NCBI GenBank assembly: GCA_002633005.1
Contig: NMRA01001029.1
Coordinates: 1-61,950 of the forward strand
Direction: 5' to 3'
Source of the DNA: Phoronis australis
Taxonomy: Eukaryota > Phoronida > Phoronidae
Length of the DNA: 61,950 nucleotides
A program made the position numbers and the translations under genes. The notes under the pieces were generated by a model. It had not been told where the DNA came from, made no database searches, and saw only the letters and a list, made by a program, of their open reading frames with translations. Each line of letters begins with the position of its first letter. Position 1 is the first letter of the stretch. Shown one piece after another: positions 1 through 10,846 of this stretch.

Positions 1-27
1 AGGTACGTCATTGTTCCCGTGTACACG

Positions 28-115
28 TTCATGGACTGGGCGCTTATTTCAACAAAGTGAAAACGCGTGGGGGGGGCGCTTATAGGGGCATGGGTGGCTA
101 TTACGGCGAATACGG
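28..115 (+). repeat. Dispersed repeat D, copy 1 (partial)
   Basis: This segment reappears inverted at about 55737-55838. Shared landmarks are a TTCATGG-CTGGGC block, a GAAAACGCGT block, GGGGCATGGG and a GGGCGAATA-like end. The two copies are diverged with small indels. It looks like the terminal part of a DNA transposon, rich in GCGCTTAT-type repeats, but no partner end or coding sequence is visible. The rest of 116-466 shows nothing I can assign. Confidence 0.5.
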
Positions 116-1703
116 TAATCGATTTTGATCAATAATTTTCAATATAGCACAAAAATTTTTAACGCATGCATAAATAGTTATATCTGAAACTTCTATTCTG
201 GTGTCTGCCCAAGGCCTAGTTAATGCTTACGTAATACTGCACAAGCGATTTGTGTGGTTGGCTGGCTCACTATAGGGCTATTGTTAGGACGGCTTTGTCA
301 TGAGCGACAGCGGGCAACTGGGATAGCGAGAGGGCTGACCCTCATGAATGAGTCCAGATACTGGTATGTGTAGAACACAAAAAAGAATCAAAATCGCTGT
401 TCAAATCATAAAAATCGGTTTACTATAACCATGTTTACCATGCAAAATTAAATTGACTTGAGCTGCTTAAAGGAGAATGCCACCCGATTTAATTAGTCTT
501 TTTTGCCGTCTTAATAGGTCTACGACCTCGCCGGTCGACCTTACCTTGCCAAGAGGTGTCGCGTTAACCTGTGAGGAAGGTGAGAAACGACGCTAGCGAC
601 GTCAGTAGTTCATCTGCAGAGTGAATGCCGCTTGTCCGAACTATACAGCTGCGAGGAAAGCGGGTATATCGTTTTTTTTGACTTCCTCGAGAGACCGAAA
701 TGCTTAGTAAGTGGCTCGTGGTAGTAACTGAAGAATGAACGCTGTAAGTAGCAAGTATGAGGCCGTGAAACATCTCCGTGTCTGTGGCCTGCAGTCGTCG
801 GCAGTGCCTGACGAATGCCGGCTTACCAAATAACAATCCAATGCGTACGCTCCGTTGTCTGAGCTTGTTCACGGCGCCTCTAGTATTTCTTCATCACTGT
901 ATTCCTGTTCGAGTTGATAGCCTGTGAAACTTAACGATCCACCTGAAAAGTCTTCGTAGGGATCGACTGATGAGCTCTCGTCTAAGTCGAGATTGCGAGT
1001 TACCATGATCATTTACTACTGAGCGTTCTGTTTCAAAACGAATTATCCTCACACTAGCCAGTACTTATGTAAAACTGAAACAAAGTCTGCCTCATTAGAT
1101 GCAATTTGTAATGCCTTTGGAGAATTCGTGAGTGTAAATGATTTGAGAAGCCAGCAATGAATAAATCACTGCGTCAGTACCGGCTTTAGGTGTAATAAAA
1201 CTAATTGACGGGACAACGAGGCGGTGTGAGCTCATGTTAATTTAGTGTTTGCTGGCAGAAACTGTTTTGAAACAATTCAGTCGATTTCCACCCCACGGCC
1301 TGGTGTTAGGGGAGTCTTTATTTACATTTACATTTACATTATTAAAATAATGATTGTCAATGTACAAGTTTTGCCCTGATGATCGGTGCTATGGCCAAAG
1401 CGGAACCTAAATTCGCGGCTCGGCCCGACGAGTAAGTAGATTTGCAGTTTTGTGGGTAATTCACCAACATGATCACGTGCGCATTACTTTGGCTCACTAG
1501 TATAGTATTTTATTGACTGGAAGTTTAGTTACTGCAACTTTGGCTGGTTTATGTTCGTGATGTCTGGTCAGCCTGAGTTTCCGAGCCTCTGGCCGGGATA
1601 ACGATTCAATCCGGGCCGTCGCGACGGGCCTGATCGGGCTCCGAGCCATTGGCCAGGATAACGAGCGTTTTGTGTCTTTAGAACTCAAAAAATCACAAGT
1701 CAA

Positions 1704-2496
1704 ATTCGGAACACGGCGCATTCGTAACGGAACTATCATGGCTAAGTATAGGCTCTGCCACGATATCCCAGGCGACCGGCAGTGGCGCTGCCCACTACGA
1801 CTCCGTTTCCGTCGTCTGCTCCACTGTGCAATGAAGAAAATTTACTTCATTTTTTAAAGGAAATGGAACCTGAGTGACGATGAAAAAACAGAAGCTGCTG
1901 GTAAGATGTGAATTTTAATCAAAGCCTTAGTGAATCACTCAGAAACTCGCAATACTCTCTTTGCCAAACCTTATCTTAAGACGATTTCCAAAGCAATCCC
2001 GTCATTATTGCCAACACGAAAAACGGATTTGGTCTTTTTGGCATTTGAAGACTATTTTAAATACGACAAATTTGTTAAGAATCGATGGCACAAAATATAA
2101 AAAGTGTAATGAGCATTACAAAAAGAAGTAGGTTTCGCGCGCAAACGCTGTGGACCATAAACAAGTAGGTCTCTTAGTATGAGAATAGAAGTTAAATCGT
2201 TGTGGTGTAGTGGTAACGCACACGCCCACTAATCGCCAGGTCGTGAGTTCGAGTCTTTGATAATTGCAGTTTTTCCTGTTTGACACGTTCTCCGTTTTTT
2301 TTTGCCTTTTTTCTTGAATAATACTTCAGGAATCAAGGAAAATGCTTGATTTTTAGAGGTAAAAACAAAAATTTCCCCCCTCCCGACCTCCCCCCATTCG
2401 GTGCTATGCGCATCTACAATCGTGGTTCAGTTTGCGCGAATTCTTACAGCCGGAAAAAATTTTGGCCCCCCTTGTGATATCCTAGATCCGCCACTG
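1704..2496 (+). mobile_element. Element B1, 5'-truncated copy nested in A1
   Basis: This segment matches 11050-11876 almost throughout and ends in the same GATCCGCCACTG terminus. It lacks the first roughly 200 bp of the complete copy B2. Comparison with A3 shows that it interrupts element A after CACAAGTC and resumes at GAACTCGGTG, with about 175 bp of A missing. An insertion followed by a deletion spanning the junction explains both losses. It contains a tRNA-like module at 2200-2260. Confidence 0.75.
2200..2260 (+). promoter_or_regulatory. tRNA-like Pol III A/B box module inside element B1
   Basis: A TGGTGTAGTGG A-box-like motif is followed by GAGTTCGAGTC, a good B box, at about 2245-2255. 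The spacing is tRNA-like, but no full cloverleaf is present. The equivalent site in B2 (11555-11610) has a mutated B box (GAGTACGAGTC). The arrangement suggests a SINE head captured by, or fused to, a DNA element. It is not a functional tRNA gene. Confidence 0.5.
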
Positions 2497-2831
2497 GAAC
2501 TCGGTGTATGTTTAAGGGTTTTACATCGAAGTTTGATTTATTGGTGTTAAACGATGAATTCAAGCGATAAGCTGACACAAGTTACCCGTGTTGTGAACTG
2601 CTGAACAGATTGCGTGTGAAACCAATTACGTCATTGGATAATTTCAACACCTCCGTCTGCCGTCAGGTGTCAGGTAACGCACCCGTACGTGCCGTTATGG
2701 AGTAGAACTACTCGATCTAAATTGATACAAATTAGGTTGTTTTTTGGATGGTATACCCCTTTAACTGATAGGGAAAACAGCCACTGGTCAATTATCTTCA
2801 CGTGATTAAACTTGTGCAATAAGTAGCAAAA

Positions 2832-2990
2832 CATGGGCGGCACACCATAGGGGGCTGGGGGGCAGTTGCCCCCCACTTTTTTCAGTGCTACGCCGCACAT
2901 GGTCTATAGGCGGTGCACCACACGGGGGGGGGGCTAAGGGGGCTTTAGCCGCCCCACTTTTTTCAGTGCTGCGTCGCCCATGCAAAAGAT
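2832..2990. repeat. Two adjacent short GC-rich inverted-repeat units
   Basis: Two units of roughly 70-90 bp lie side by side. Each runs from a GGGCGG-CACCA block through a G-tract and C-tract to CACTTTTTTCAGTGCT and a CGCCCATG-like end. A related single unit lies at 12427-12485. Each can fold on itself through its G/C tracts and CATGGGCGG ends, so they resemble miniature inverted-repeat elements. The flanking stretch 2991-3427 holds nothing recognisable. Confidence 0.5.
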
Positions 2991-3427
2991 ATGGAAATGA
3001 GCTGTCTGGGTAACAAGTGACCCAAGTGGCTATTCCATGTAAGTGACAAATTTTATGTGGTTAGGAATTGAAAGTAGACAAGGTTTTACAAGTATTCATG
3101 ATTTTCCCCTGACATGTTGAGATAATTGGCATTGGATTGGGAAGGTTTCAAACTTTTGTGGGGCACTGATTAAACTTTCTGTGATTATTGTTGGAGTCAT
3201 TAGGCTTTAAACATTCTTTGCACTGGATCAAAGGTCATGAATAGGTCTCATCGCCAAATCCAGAATCAGTAACGTTAAATAATTATTAAGATTCCATCTG
3301 GTTACAAGGGTGCTGGTTCAATGTTGTTTAGAATATTTTTCTCTTTTTATTAGTTGCTTCAACATTCCAGTATTCATGTTATTACAGTATAGTCTTTAGT
3401 AACATTTTACCTTGTTCTTGCGTGAGC

Positions 3428-3503
3428 TTCTTATAGCTATATTATTATTATAGCTATATTATTATTATAGCTATATTATTATTATTATAGCTATATTATT
3501 AAG
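3428..3503 (+). repeat. AT-rich minisatellite, unit TATAGCTATATTATTATTA
   Basis: About four tandem units of 16-22 bp built from TATAGCTATATTATTATTA, with unit length varying by whole ATT triplets. The TATAGCTATA core is itself palindromic. This is simple repeat expansion and no function is implied. Confidence 0.85.
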
Positions 3504-4776
3504 TCTGTATTTCTAAAAGTGCATTTGTTACATTGTCAACATATTTTATTGCATTATCCATTGCTCGTTTGAAAAGTTGTGATTTGGAGTCTTTGTCTTA
3601 GGCAACTTTACAACACCTACTGAATGCATCATTCCCAGTGGCTTTCCTATAAGAGTTATTGGTCGAGGGACTTTGGGCTGTTTATAGTAATTCGCCTGTG
3701 TAGCATACATGTACAAGCAGAGGCGGATCTACGGGGGGGGTTCAGGGGGTTTAAACCCCCCCCTCGGGCCAGGACCCAAAAATTAAAAAAACAAAAAACA
3801 AAACAAAAACGGCTCCAGCAAAACAAAAACGCCGGCAACGCCAGCGTGTTTAAACCCCAAGTAAACCAACCTGGAAAAAATGAGGGGGGGGTCACTCTGA
3901 AAATATATTTTTTGCATTGTGAATTGCTGTTATGAAAATCAACGCGTTTCGAGTCTTCGTGGCTCATCGACAAAACCCCGGAGATCAATTGTGCGCGCGC
4001 TTCCGACGACACTTCTGAAGTAGCCAAGCATTTTAGATGGATCCACCGCTGAAAGAGCAGCTCTATAGCTGATTTCTTTAGATAACTAGCTTCTTTACTC
4101 TAAGATATGTTTTGATTTGATTAGGGAAATACTGTGGTGCCCCAACCCTGATATTCAGGCGAATTGACGTGCAACGTTTTTACCTCATCTGTCATGCCGT
4201 GTCATCGTATTACACCCCACACGTTTGAAACTCGAATTTGAGTGGTGTACAGTAAAGTTGTCTTGCGCAATATCATACGGTGTACATGTACATGTAATAC
4301 TTTTGAAAAAAACTTGTTTTCCGAAGAATTGCTATTGTGGCGGGCGCCGTGGTCTGGTCGCGAGTCTGTTTGAAGATGCACTCTAACAAGTTTTGTCTAT
4401 ACAAGGAATGACCAAGGGGGCACTCACATTGACAAAGTGACCGCATTCGCGAACAGTTTACAGTACCAGAAATTGCGGGGAGCCTGTATTTTCACAACAA
4501 AGTCTTGCGGGACTCGTGCGATGTTCAATGGGCCTCCTAAGGAGCCCTAGTGCCGACCTCAACACCTACCGTCTTTCTACCTGCAATAAGCACCACTGCC
4601 GTTTTCTATACTGGGAATTTCCGCAGAAAGGCCCAACCGACGAAACGCCCATGCTCATGGGCATTTATTTGATGTTTGTACTTCGGGTTTCAAGCGTTCA
4701 GACACTGGGACGTTTATTTCGAAAATTGCAAGAGATGCAAATGGGTCCTGGGATACATCGTCAAGGTTTGAAGTAG

Positions 4777-5371
4777 TCCATGATGAACGGATCAAATTTA
4801 GTTGCGCATGCTGTAAGTCTTTTGAATGGACTTGGTAACCTCAGGGGGCTTAGTGCCAACTGAGCTGCGAAACGAGATGCTGACATTGTAGAGGCGTACA
4901 AGCTCATTGACACAGCAGTTGACGAAGTGCAAGCGTTGGGAACAAACGTCGAAGATGTCTGGGTAGAATGGTTCCAAGAGCAGCAAACCATTGGATCCGA
5001 TATACAGATTCCTCGGCAGTCCAGACAACAGCAGGATAGGACTAACGTTCCTGGAGAAATACCTACGTAATAAGTTATGATTCTACACAGTTTGTACATA
5101 ATGTCGGTTTTTATACTTGTGTACAATGAAAACGAAATAGAAATTATTTTTGGTCATGCCAAATTTACCCAATACAGCAGAGGGTCTACGAGCGCACAAA
5201 AACTGATTCTGGTTTGTATTTCCACTTGGCTCTATCTGCTTCATATCCAAAATTGATTTCACGTAGTGCGTAGTTAAATTTGTTCTCAATACTTGTTTCT
5301 TCCAGTGAGTACTACAGAACGGTGCGAAAACCCTTCCTAGACAACCTCTCGCAGCAGTTGACGACCAGATG
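4777..5371 (+). pseudogene. hAT transposase fragment (two exons) in element F
   Basis: An open frame from 4516 passes one stop at 4774-4776, and the recognisable part follows from 4777. It is helical, with NGLGNLRGLSAN, a second in-frame stop, then DIVEAYKLIDTAVDEVQ and a charged linker with IPRQSRQQQDRTN. A GT donor at 5067 and an AG acceptor at 5304-5305 (TTGTTTCTTCCAG) bound a 239-bp intron. Across it, phase 2 coding resumes with EYYRTVRKPFLDNLSQQL. That order, a basic QRxN linker and then EYYR...PFLDxLxxxL, is what I know from hAT transposases annotated as zinc-finger MYM-type 1-like. Downstream similarity fades after about 5371. Stops make it a pseudogene. Confidence 0.72.
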
Positions 5372-5454
5372 TATAAAATACATGTATGAGCAACCACTGG
5401 GCATTAAAAAGTGTCTAGAGAGAAGTTTTCAATTCAAACTTTTTTGCATAGTAC

Positions 5455-5730
5455 ACTTTAGGTCTCGCGAGGGACCAGGCCAGCTTGATTTGTGTAGATA
5501 GTGAGTTTCAGTGTACTTCTGGTTCCTCGGCGAACTAGTCTTGTGATGTTTTTTTACCAAAGTGTGCTTTGTAAAACTATCTATCTCAGCCAGTACTGTT
5601 TGGTCCCGCCACAGATCAACTATGTTTATAGGGATAATAAGCACAGGTGTACTTTTGGTCTCGTGACGGACCAGGCCTTTTTGTGTACTCTCAGTGTACA
5701 CCTGGTCCCTCTGCGAACTGGTCCTGTTTA
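5455..5730 (+). repeat. Diverged tandem duplication of a hairpin-like unit inside F
   Basis: Two units, about 5455-5540 and 5645-5730, share GGTCTCG-GA-GGACCAGGCC, then CAGTGTAC, then CTGGT-CCTC-GCGAACT-GTC. Within each unit GGGACCAGG-like and CCTGGTCCC-like halves face each other, so each could fold into a hairpin. The chance open frames across this stretch follow from the repeat and do not look like a gene. Confidence 0.6.
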
Positions 5731-6689
5731 TATTTTCACCACGATGTACAGAATGTTTTGGTTTCTTGAAACTGTTTTCAGCTGATTCGTTTCCAGATAC
5801 ATTTGACGTTTTTCAATTGTGGTCAACGTGATTCAGCTTAATGAAGTGATACCTAATTGTTTATTGTCGCTTTTAATAATATACTATGAGCTGAGAGCAC
5901 CATCGTTTGCCAGTTTTTCTCATAATTAGACAGAACACATGTTTATTTCCAGACTAACAGTACAGGTCTTCGTTCTTAAACAACTTGAGGCTGCTGTTAC
6001 GCGATCATCTGTTATTCAATGTTTTACTCCCCGTCGGGTGCTCCTTATGCTCTTGAATATTTGGTAGTTGTCTAACCCCCCACACACACCACACTTTTTC
6101 ATATACGACTTTTCGTATGCTAAAAAGGTGTGTATAAGCAGATGTTCCAACAAAAATTTTTGCTGGTGGCGTAATTCATACCCAGATGTGCACAAATATG
6201 ATTTCACGAAACTTGTGAGCCACGTTCATGCGACGAAATCGAGAAGGGTTTTAAATTATCTTAAGAAAAACTCAAGAGACATGTTATTAGTGCCAGAAAC
6301 TTACCAGGATGCATGGAAATTTCACTATTTGGCTACAAAAACAAAAAAATGGTCTTACGTACGGAAGGGGGAAACCCCCCTCCCGACCTCCCCCCTCTCG
6401 GCGCCACGTGCCTCGGATTCGACCTTTGCGGGAATCCTAAACCCCCCCCTTACTGAAAACGTAGATCCGCCCCTGACAAGTAGGAACGATTTCTGAACTG
6501 AAATGAAGCTTTCACAGTCGTATTATATCCAACCAAAAATTGCAAACTGCCTGGTGGAATAAATTAAGTTAGCGAGCTAGTGAATTTTTTCTTTCGTGAC
6601 GTCTGTGGTGTTATGTGTCCTTTGACGGAGTACCACTGGGGAGATTTCATGAAAAAAGGTTTTGTTACTGAAACATCACCCTTTTGAAA

Positions 6690-6812
6690 GGGTTGTAAGT
6701 CCATAGCGACACCTACATTTGTAAGGGTTATGAGTCCATAGCGACACCTATATTTGTAAGAGTTGTAAGTCTATAGCGACTCCTACATTAGTCCATAGCA
6801 ACAACTACAAAA
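6690..6812 (+). repeat. Tandem repeat, about 33-bp unit
   Basis: Three to four imperfect units of TTGTAAG-GTCCATAGCGAC-ACCTACAT lie immediately before the truncated left edge of element E1. The array may be where E1 was cut off. 6481-6689 shows nothing else. Confidence 0.8.
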
Positions 6813-8901
6813 AAATGCTGGCGTCACGGTTAAACCGTGGTAACCGATACAGACGTGGGGCCGGGGACAGTCGAGAAAAGAAAGACTGCGAAACACGGAT
6901 AAGAGAGAAAATTCAAGAGAACATTGAACAACACTATCAGTGCATGGTTTACCTTTTGAGAGCCCTGGCCAGGACGTTGTCGTTAGGGTCGTACGGAGCG
7001 TACTAATTTACTGGATTTTTAAATTCAAAAAGTCAATTTTGCGAATGTAAAACTATATTTTTCCAGAGGCCCCTCTCTGGCGAGAGGTAACAGAGACATA
7101 GTTCATTTTATTTTTGTCAAAGCTGTATATCACTTGAGAAAAATCTATGACCTGTCAGATAACATCAATTGCTGCGCATTTCCTGATTTTTTAGATATTT
7201 TCATATTTAGGGGCCCTGCTCTTAAAGGAGGGCATTGATGACATTCAAGTGGCCACATTTTTGTGTTTTTATTGATAAATTCTTAAGGGATCGGAGAAAG
7301 GGCCCCTGTTTTTGTGAAATTGTACAACCGGCTTTCATGTTGAAGGAGGTCACTACCTGCATCGTTTTGGGACCACACGACGGTGGGATGAACTGTCACT
7401 CTTTTTTCCAAGCTTAATGGTGTTATAGCCTTCCATCTTAAAACGTTCCATTTCAGACGGGACCCGCTCTCTGTGGAGCAGTTGGGGGGAAATTTCCCTT
7501 TGTCTCTATACATATACTGAATCCGACACTGTAGTATAGTTGCCAAAAAGTTGACCCTGCAATATTGTTTACTGGAAAGTTTTGTTTTGGAAATTTATTA
7601 TATGTGGTTAGGAGAATAAAATTAACTTGGTTGCAATTTGTGCAACTTTGAGCATTTTTTATAATTCAAGATGGCGGCTTCCGTTAATTTCCACACTCTG
7701 AACACTCTGAACTGCCAAGTATTCACGAGGGAAGTTGAGATTCCAAATTCATCAAAAAAAAACAACATTCGTGCACAGCACAGCAGTGTAAGACATTCGA
7801 CCCAAACAACCAAAAATATGAAAAAATACAATAGGATTGACCGTCATCCGAAAGAGTGGAATTGGTGAAGTTTCAGTGAATTTAATTGCAGCCTGATGTT
7901 GGAAAAACTCTACAACCTGATACCCTAATAGTTAAGTACACTTAGACGATTTTTGCATATCTAAAATGACTCTCAAAGACATTGGTGAAATTCGGACTCA
8001 CAAACTATGATCGAAAAAACGTTTTAAAAGTCCTTAAATAAATAAAATTGAACTCATTGCTTAGAAAGGTTGTTCTTGTGCGGCTTGGTGTTTTTAGTTT
8101 CCAGTAGTATTAAGGAAAGAATTTTTGTTCTGACGCACCCACGTTAAAACTAATATGTAGTCATGGAGCAGGCCTGCGCAAAATGTCAGTGATCCACGGG
8201 AACTGAACGCCAGGCGTTGAAGTGTGTACATTTTTGGGACACACTGAATCATTTTCCCGCAATCACTAGAAACTGGACTACCGGTCATGTTTTGAAACAG
8301 CCCAAAAAGACCACTATGCCAGGGACTTCGGGACCTCACTTTTTCAAAAAAAAATTCCTAAAACTGGATCACAATAAAGCGAATCTTGATCTTAGAGGAG
8401 CGGAGACGGCCGGCACGAGTGAATCACACTGAGCTGAGCTGACCAACACCTAGCTTTCAGTTCATCGGGATTGTTCGATCTCAACTGCAGCTACTTGAGA
8501 CAGCTCCTCGCTACCGGTCAGTGTCCGAGGCCCATTCTTAGTGGTTCAAGGTTACTCATCTCTTGATGCCTGCATCCCCGGTATTGTTCCAGGATTTTGA
8601 GTTGGGTTGGGGGAGGGGGGGGGGGCAGGGCAGAGTATTAGTCAGGGTTTTGCCCGTCAGAGGTTCGCACCCCCGAACTGCCAAACGGAATGTGGGAGAA
8701 TCTTAGGGGAGTCATGGCTCCCTTGGCCCCCTAAATCCGCCACTGTGCCCCCACCTAGGGCGGACGTGAGAGATTCAGTACACTACAAATATGGTGGCAT
8801 CAGGAGGAAGGGGGCGAGGGGCGTGGCAGAGGTGGTGGTGCTGGGGGGGAGTCGAAATGGTATGTGCCCACCTCAATAATTTTTGCCTTCCTACGGGCCT
8901 G
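6812..8901 (-). mobile_element. DNA transposon E, copy 1 (left end lost), inverted relative to E2
   Basis: This stretch is collinear with the reverse complement of 19545-22245. Shared blocks include an exon-like segment at 6820-6960 (beginning GGTTAAACCGTGG), the CGGGACCCGCTCTC-like block at 7455, the GATGGCGGC block at 7671, and the CACCTAGGGCGGACGTGAG block at 8754. The right end at 8901 is CTACGGGCCTG, matching the E2 start CAGGCCCGTAG. The opposite terminus is missing and is replaced by a 33-bp tandem repeat. A CTAAATCCGCCACTG sequence ending at 8743 marks a further hAT-type end inserted in this copy. No intact transposase is visible. Confidence 0.75.
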
Positions 8902-9660
8902 AATTGTGCATCGCCTGACAGACAGCACTAATTGCTGTTCATCTGTTTTATGAAATTATAGAGCCTTTCATGGGCTTAGCCCTTGAAGGGTCCCCGGCGT
9001 CGATCGGATGCCATCCATGAGGCTAAGCCTTTCGTGCTTTTTATTTTGAACTTTTTAGGGTACGCTTACGGAGAGAAGGCTCAGCGATGGAATGGCCGGG
9101 TTGTCTCTATTTTTCTGCTTTTGTGAAATCTGGACCGCCTCATCACGAGGGATGCCCCGCTTCCCATGTTCCCCAGTTTGGCCGTTAGTACTGCAGATAT
9201 GTGAAATATTTGGAAGAATTGCGGGTTTGGTGAAACAAGCATGAAACTTTGCAGATAGTTAAGCAGTTGCTTGGGAAGATATCTGACCGTAGGGCCATTC
9301 CAAGTTGTTTCCATGGAGAATAGTGCCTGCCATTTTACAATTAGCTGCAGAAATATTTCGTGGAACGATGTATCTGCAGAAGAACGAGTGTTCGCTCATC
9401 TCCAAGTTGTACATTGCCTCCGAGATACGCCATTGTGATTTAGACTAGATGTTTCAGCACGAAAACCAGGCATGAGCACCATCTCTGTCTCAGATAGGCA
9501 GCAAGAGAACTAGAACTAAGTCGGACTTGTTGCCAGGGATGCCTAGAAAACCGTTCCAGTGAGTGAGGATCCACCAGAGTACACTCAGGTTAATATCCTG
9601 GTCACATTTGTTTTTTGGCCAAAATATGAGTACGAACTTTAAATCAGCGCATACTTAAAT
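8902..9660. other. Intergenic, nothing recognised
   Basis: No coding segment, known repeat or RNA gene is seen in 8902-9660. The longest frame is a 77-codon minus-strand chance ORF with no motif. Confidence 0.5.
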
Positions 9661-9671
9661 AACGACATATT

Positions 9672-10000
9672 GATCGACGTTTCGGTTATTGTCTATAAAC
9701 CGTTCTCAAGACAAATGTTCACAATAGTCCAACCAGGTGACACAGGTAGAGAAACAGACTGTACATGTTCCTGCGTGATTTTAACATCCTGGGTGGTGCT
9801 GACATCGTCAACATGCTGTGGACCAGGGACTGTAAAGACATTCCAAAGTTATCTCACTGGTGTCTTTCTTAGGGCGTTCTCCTGTTCAGTGACTTTACCA
9901 GACACAGAGCGGTTGTGAGCGTGTGATAACATCTAGCTCCTTTGTTTACTGCCGAGCACAGTCTTTTGTGTGGTATGAGAACATGTAGGCCAATTATCTA
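9672..10000 (-). mobile_element. Penelope-like 3' end (repeat J) with hammerhead-like motif
   Basis: On the minus strand, 9714-9672 reads TCTTGAGAACGGTT, a loop, AACCGAAACGTCGATC. That is close to the hammerhead ribozyme carried at Penelope-like element ends: a CUGA-GA-like core, stem II CGGTT/AACCG, GAAA and a palindromic ACGT stem III. The core is decayed (an extra T and GAGAA in place of GAGGA). Upstream in that orientation, 9850-9965 matches 12985-13095 (shared AGCTAGATGTTATCACA and GGTAAAGTCACTGAAC), so it is a dispersed repeat. No reverse transcriptase or GIY-YIG reading frame is joined to it here. Confidence 0.5.
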
Positions 10001-10846
10001 CCAGGCTTATTAATACGTGTGAACACAGTCAAACCCTGTGCGGTACATTTGGACAGAATAGATCGTCTTAAACAGTACACACCATGGATTTTTTTGCACA
10101 TTTCGAATTACCGGTGGCCACAGTATAAATGTATGACGTAAATTTTAGCCAAATCCATGATTATTTTGTGTCATTAGCTCGAAATTTTGATTTCTCTTTC
10201 ATTTTTGCCAATTTTCACATTTCCCACCATGTGACATCATGGGTTGAACACAAGAAATCAGCGACTAGCATTGAACAACGGCGGAGAGTAGGGAATTTGA
10301 AAGCGACAACGATTATGAGCAAGAAATTAACAAATACTATGAAGAAACGTACGGGAATGGTGGCTAGGATGACGAAATGGGGTTACACGAAAGCGAGAAC
10401 TAGTTTGGTATGTTTTCAGGTGCGTACTTTTCTACTTTGAGGCCTTACGAACTGGATCCTCCCGCGAGAGAAGCAGCCTCGGGCACGGCCAGTCAACCCA
10501 GTCATCCAACAGACGATCCTGAATAAAGAGCCGATGTTTCCGAATAGTAAATATTGTCCTTTATTAAACCAGGCCTTCATCGTAACATCTCCTCTGATTG
10601 GAGTCGAAACACGACTCCTCAAAGTGGGCAGAACACAGAGTGGCCCCGGACAGAATCGCTTGGTCCACGCTGAGGTCCCACACTCTCCTTCGGCGCACGA
10701 AGCGATGCCACTACTGCGCAACTTTGGCGTTCTTCGGAACACCGAGACGTTCTCCGTCTGACTGTTGTTGCTGCAGCCTCCGCAAACACATCTTTTCATC
10801 CCTCTACGAACCTTCTCGACGCTAAATATACTTTACTTTCACTTCA
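10001..10846. other. Intergenic, no supported gene
   Basis: Open frames of up to 127 codons occur (10129-10440 plus, 10416-10799 minus), but they overlap on opposite strands and have no recognisable motif or flanking splice sites. I do not call them genes. Confidence 0.4.

Larger units (their letters stand above)
467..2764 (+). mobile_element. TTAA-flanked DNA transposon A, copy 1, with nested element B1
   Basis: The element is bounded by TTAA at 467-470 and 2761-2764. The left terminus reads AGGAGAATGCCACCC. The right terminus, reverse complemented, is a decayed version of the same sequence. Two other copies, at 14337-19522 and 40111-41791, match it over most of their length, and the 40.1-kb copy gives the clean form of 1673 bp. 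This copy is longer because element B1 occupies 1704-2496 and replaces about 175 bp. TTAA duplications are known for piggyBac and Kolobok elements; no transposase is seen, so this is a non-autonomous family and the superfamily is inference. Open frames inside it are not conserved between copies. Confidence 0.8.
3713..6480 (+). mobile_element. hAT-like DNA transposon F, 2758 bp, 5-bp target duplication
   Basis: The element runs from 3718 to 6475. The left end is CAGAGGCGGATCTACG and the right end reverse complements to CAGGGGCGGATCTACG. Both sides are flanked by ACAAG (3713-3717 and 6476-6480). CAG...CTG ends with a 5-bp duplication fit the hAT group that makes 5-bp duplications. Inside, on the plus strand, is a decayed hAT transposase of the MYM-zinc-finger-like kind with an intron still recognisable (4777-5371). 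G-tract/C-tract subterminal DNA follows each end. The element is inactive: in-frame stops are present and the N-terminal and dimerisation parts cannot be found intact. Confidence 0.8.

Noticed and set aside
564-872. 102-codon minus ORF in element A, with similar frames at 14408-14677 and 40218-40433
   Set aside because: The three copies are shared DNA of one repeat, and the frames differ by frameshifts and stops between copies, so there is no sign of a conserved protein.
6068-6496. 142-codon plus ORF at the right end of element F as the hAT C-terminal exon
   Set aside because: No dimerisation-domain motif is recognisable and the frame runs through the C-tract and TIR.
6815-7006. 63-codon plus ORF (LNRGNRYRRGAG, REKIQENIEQH) as an exon of a host gene
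   Set aside because: The same segment occurs in E2 with a stop after QENI, so it belongs to transposon E; a relic element exon is possible but unproved.
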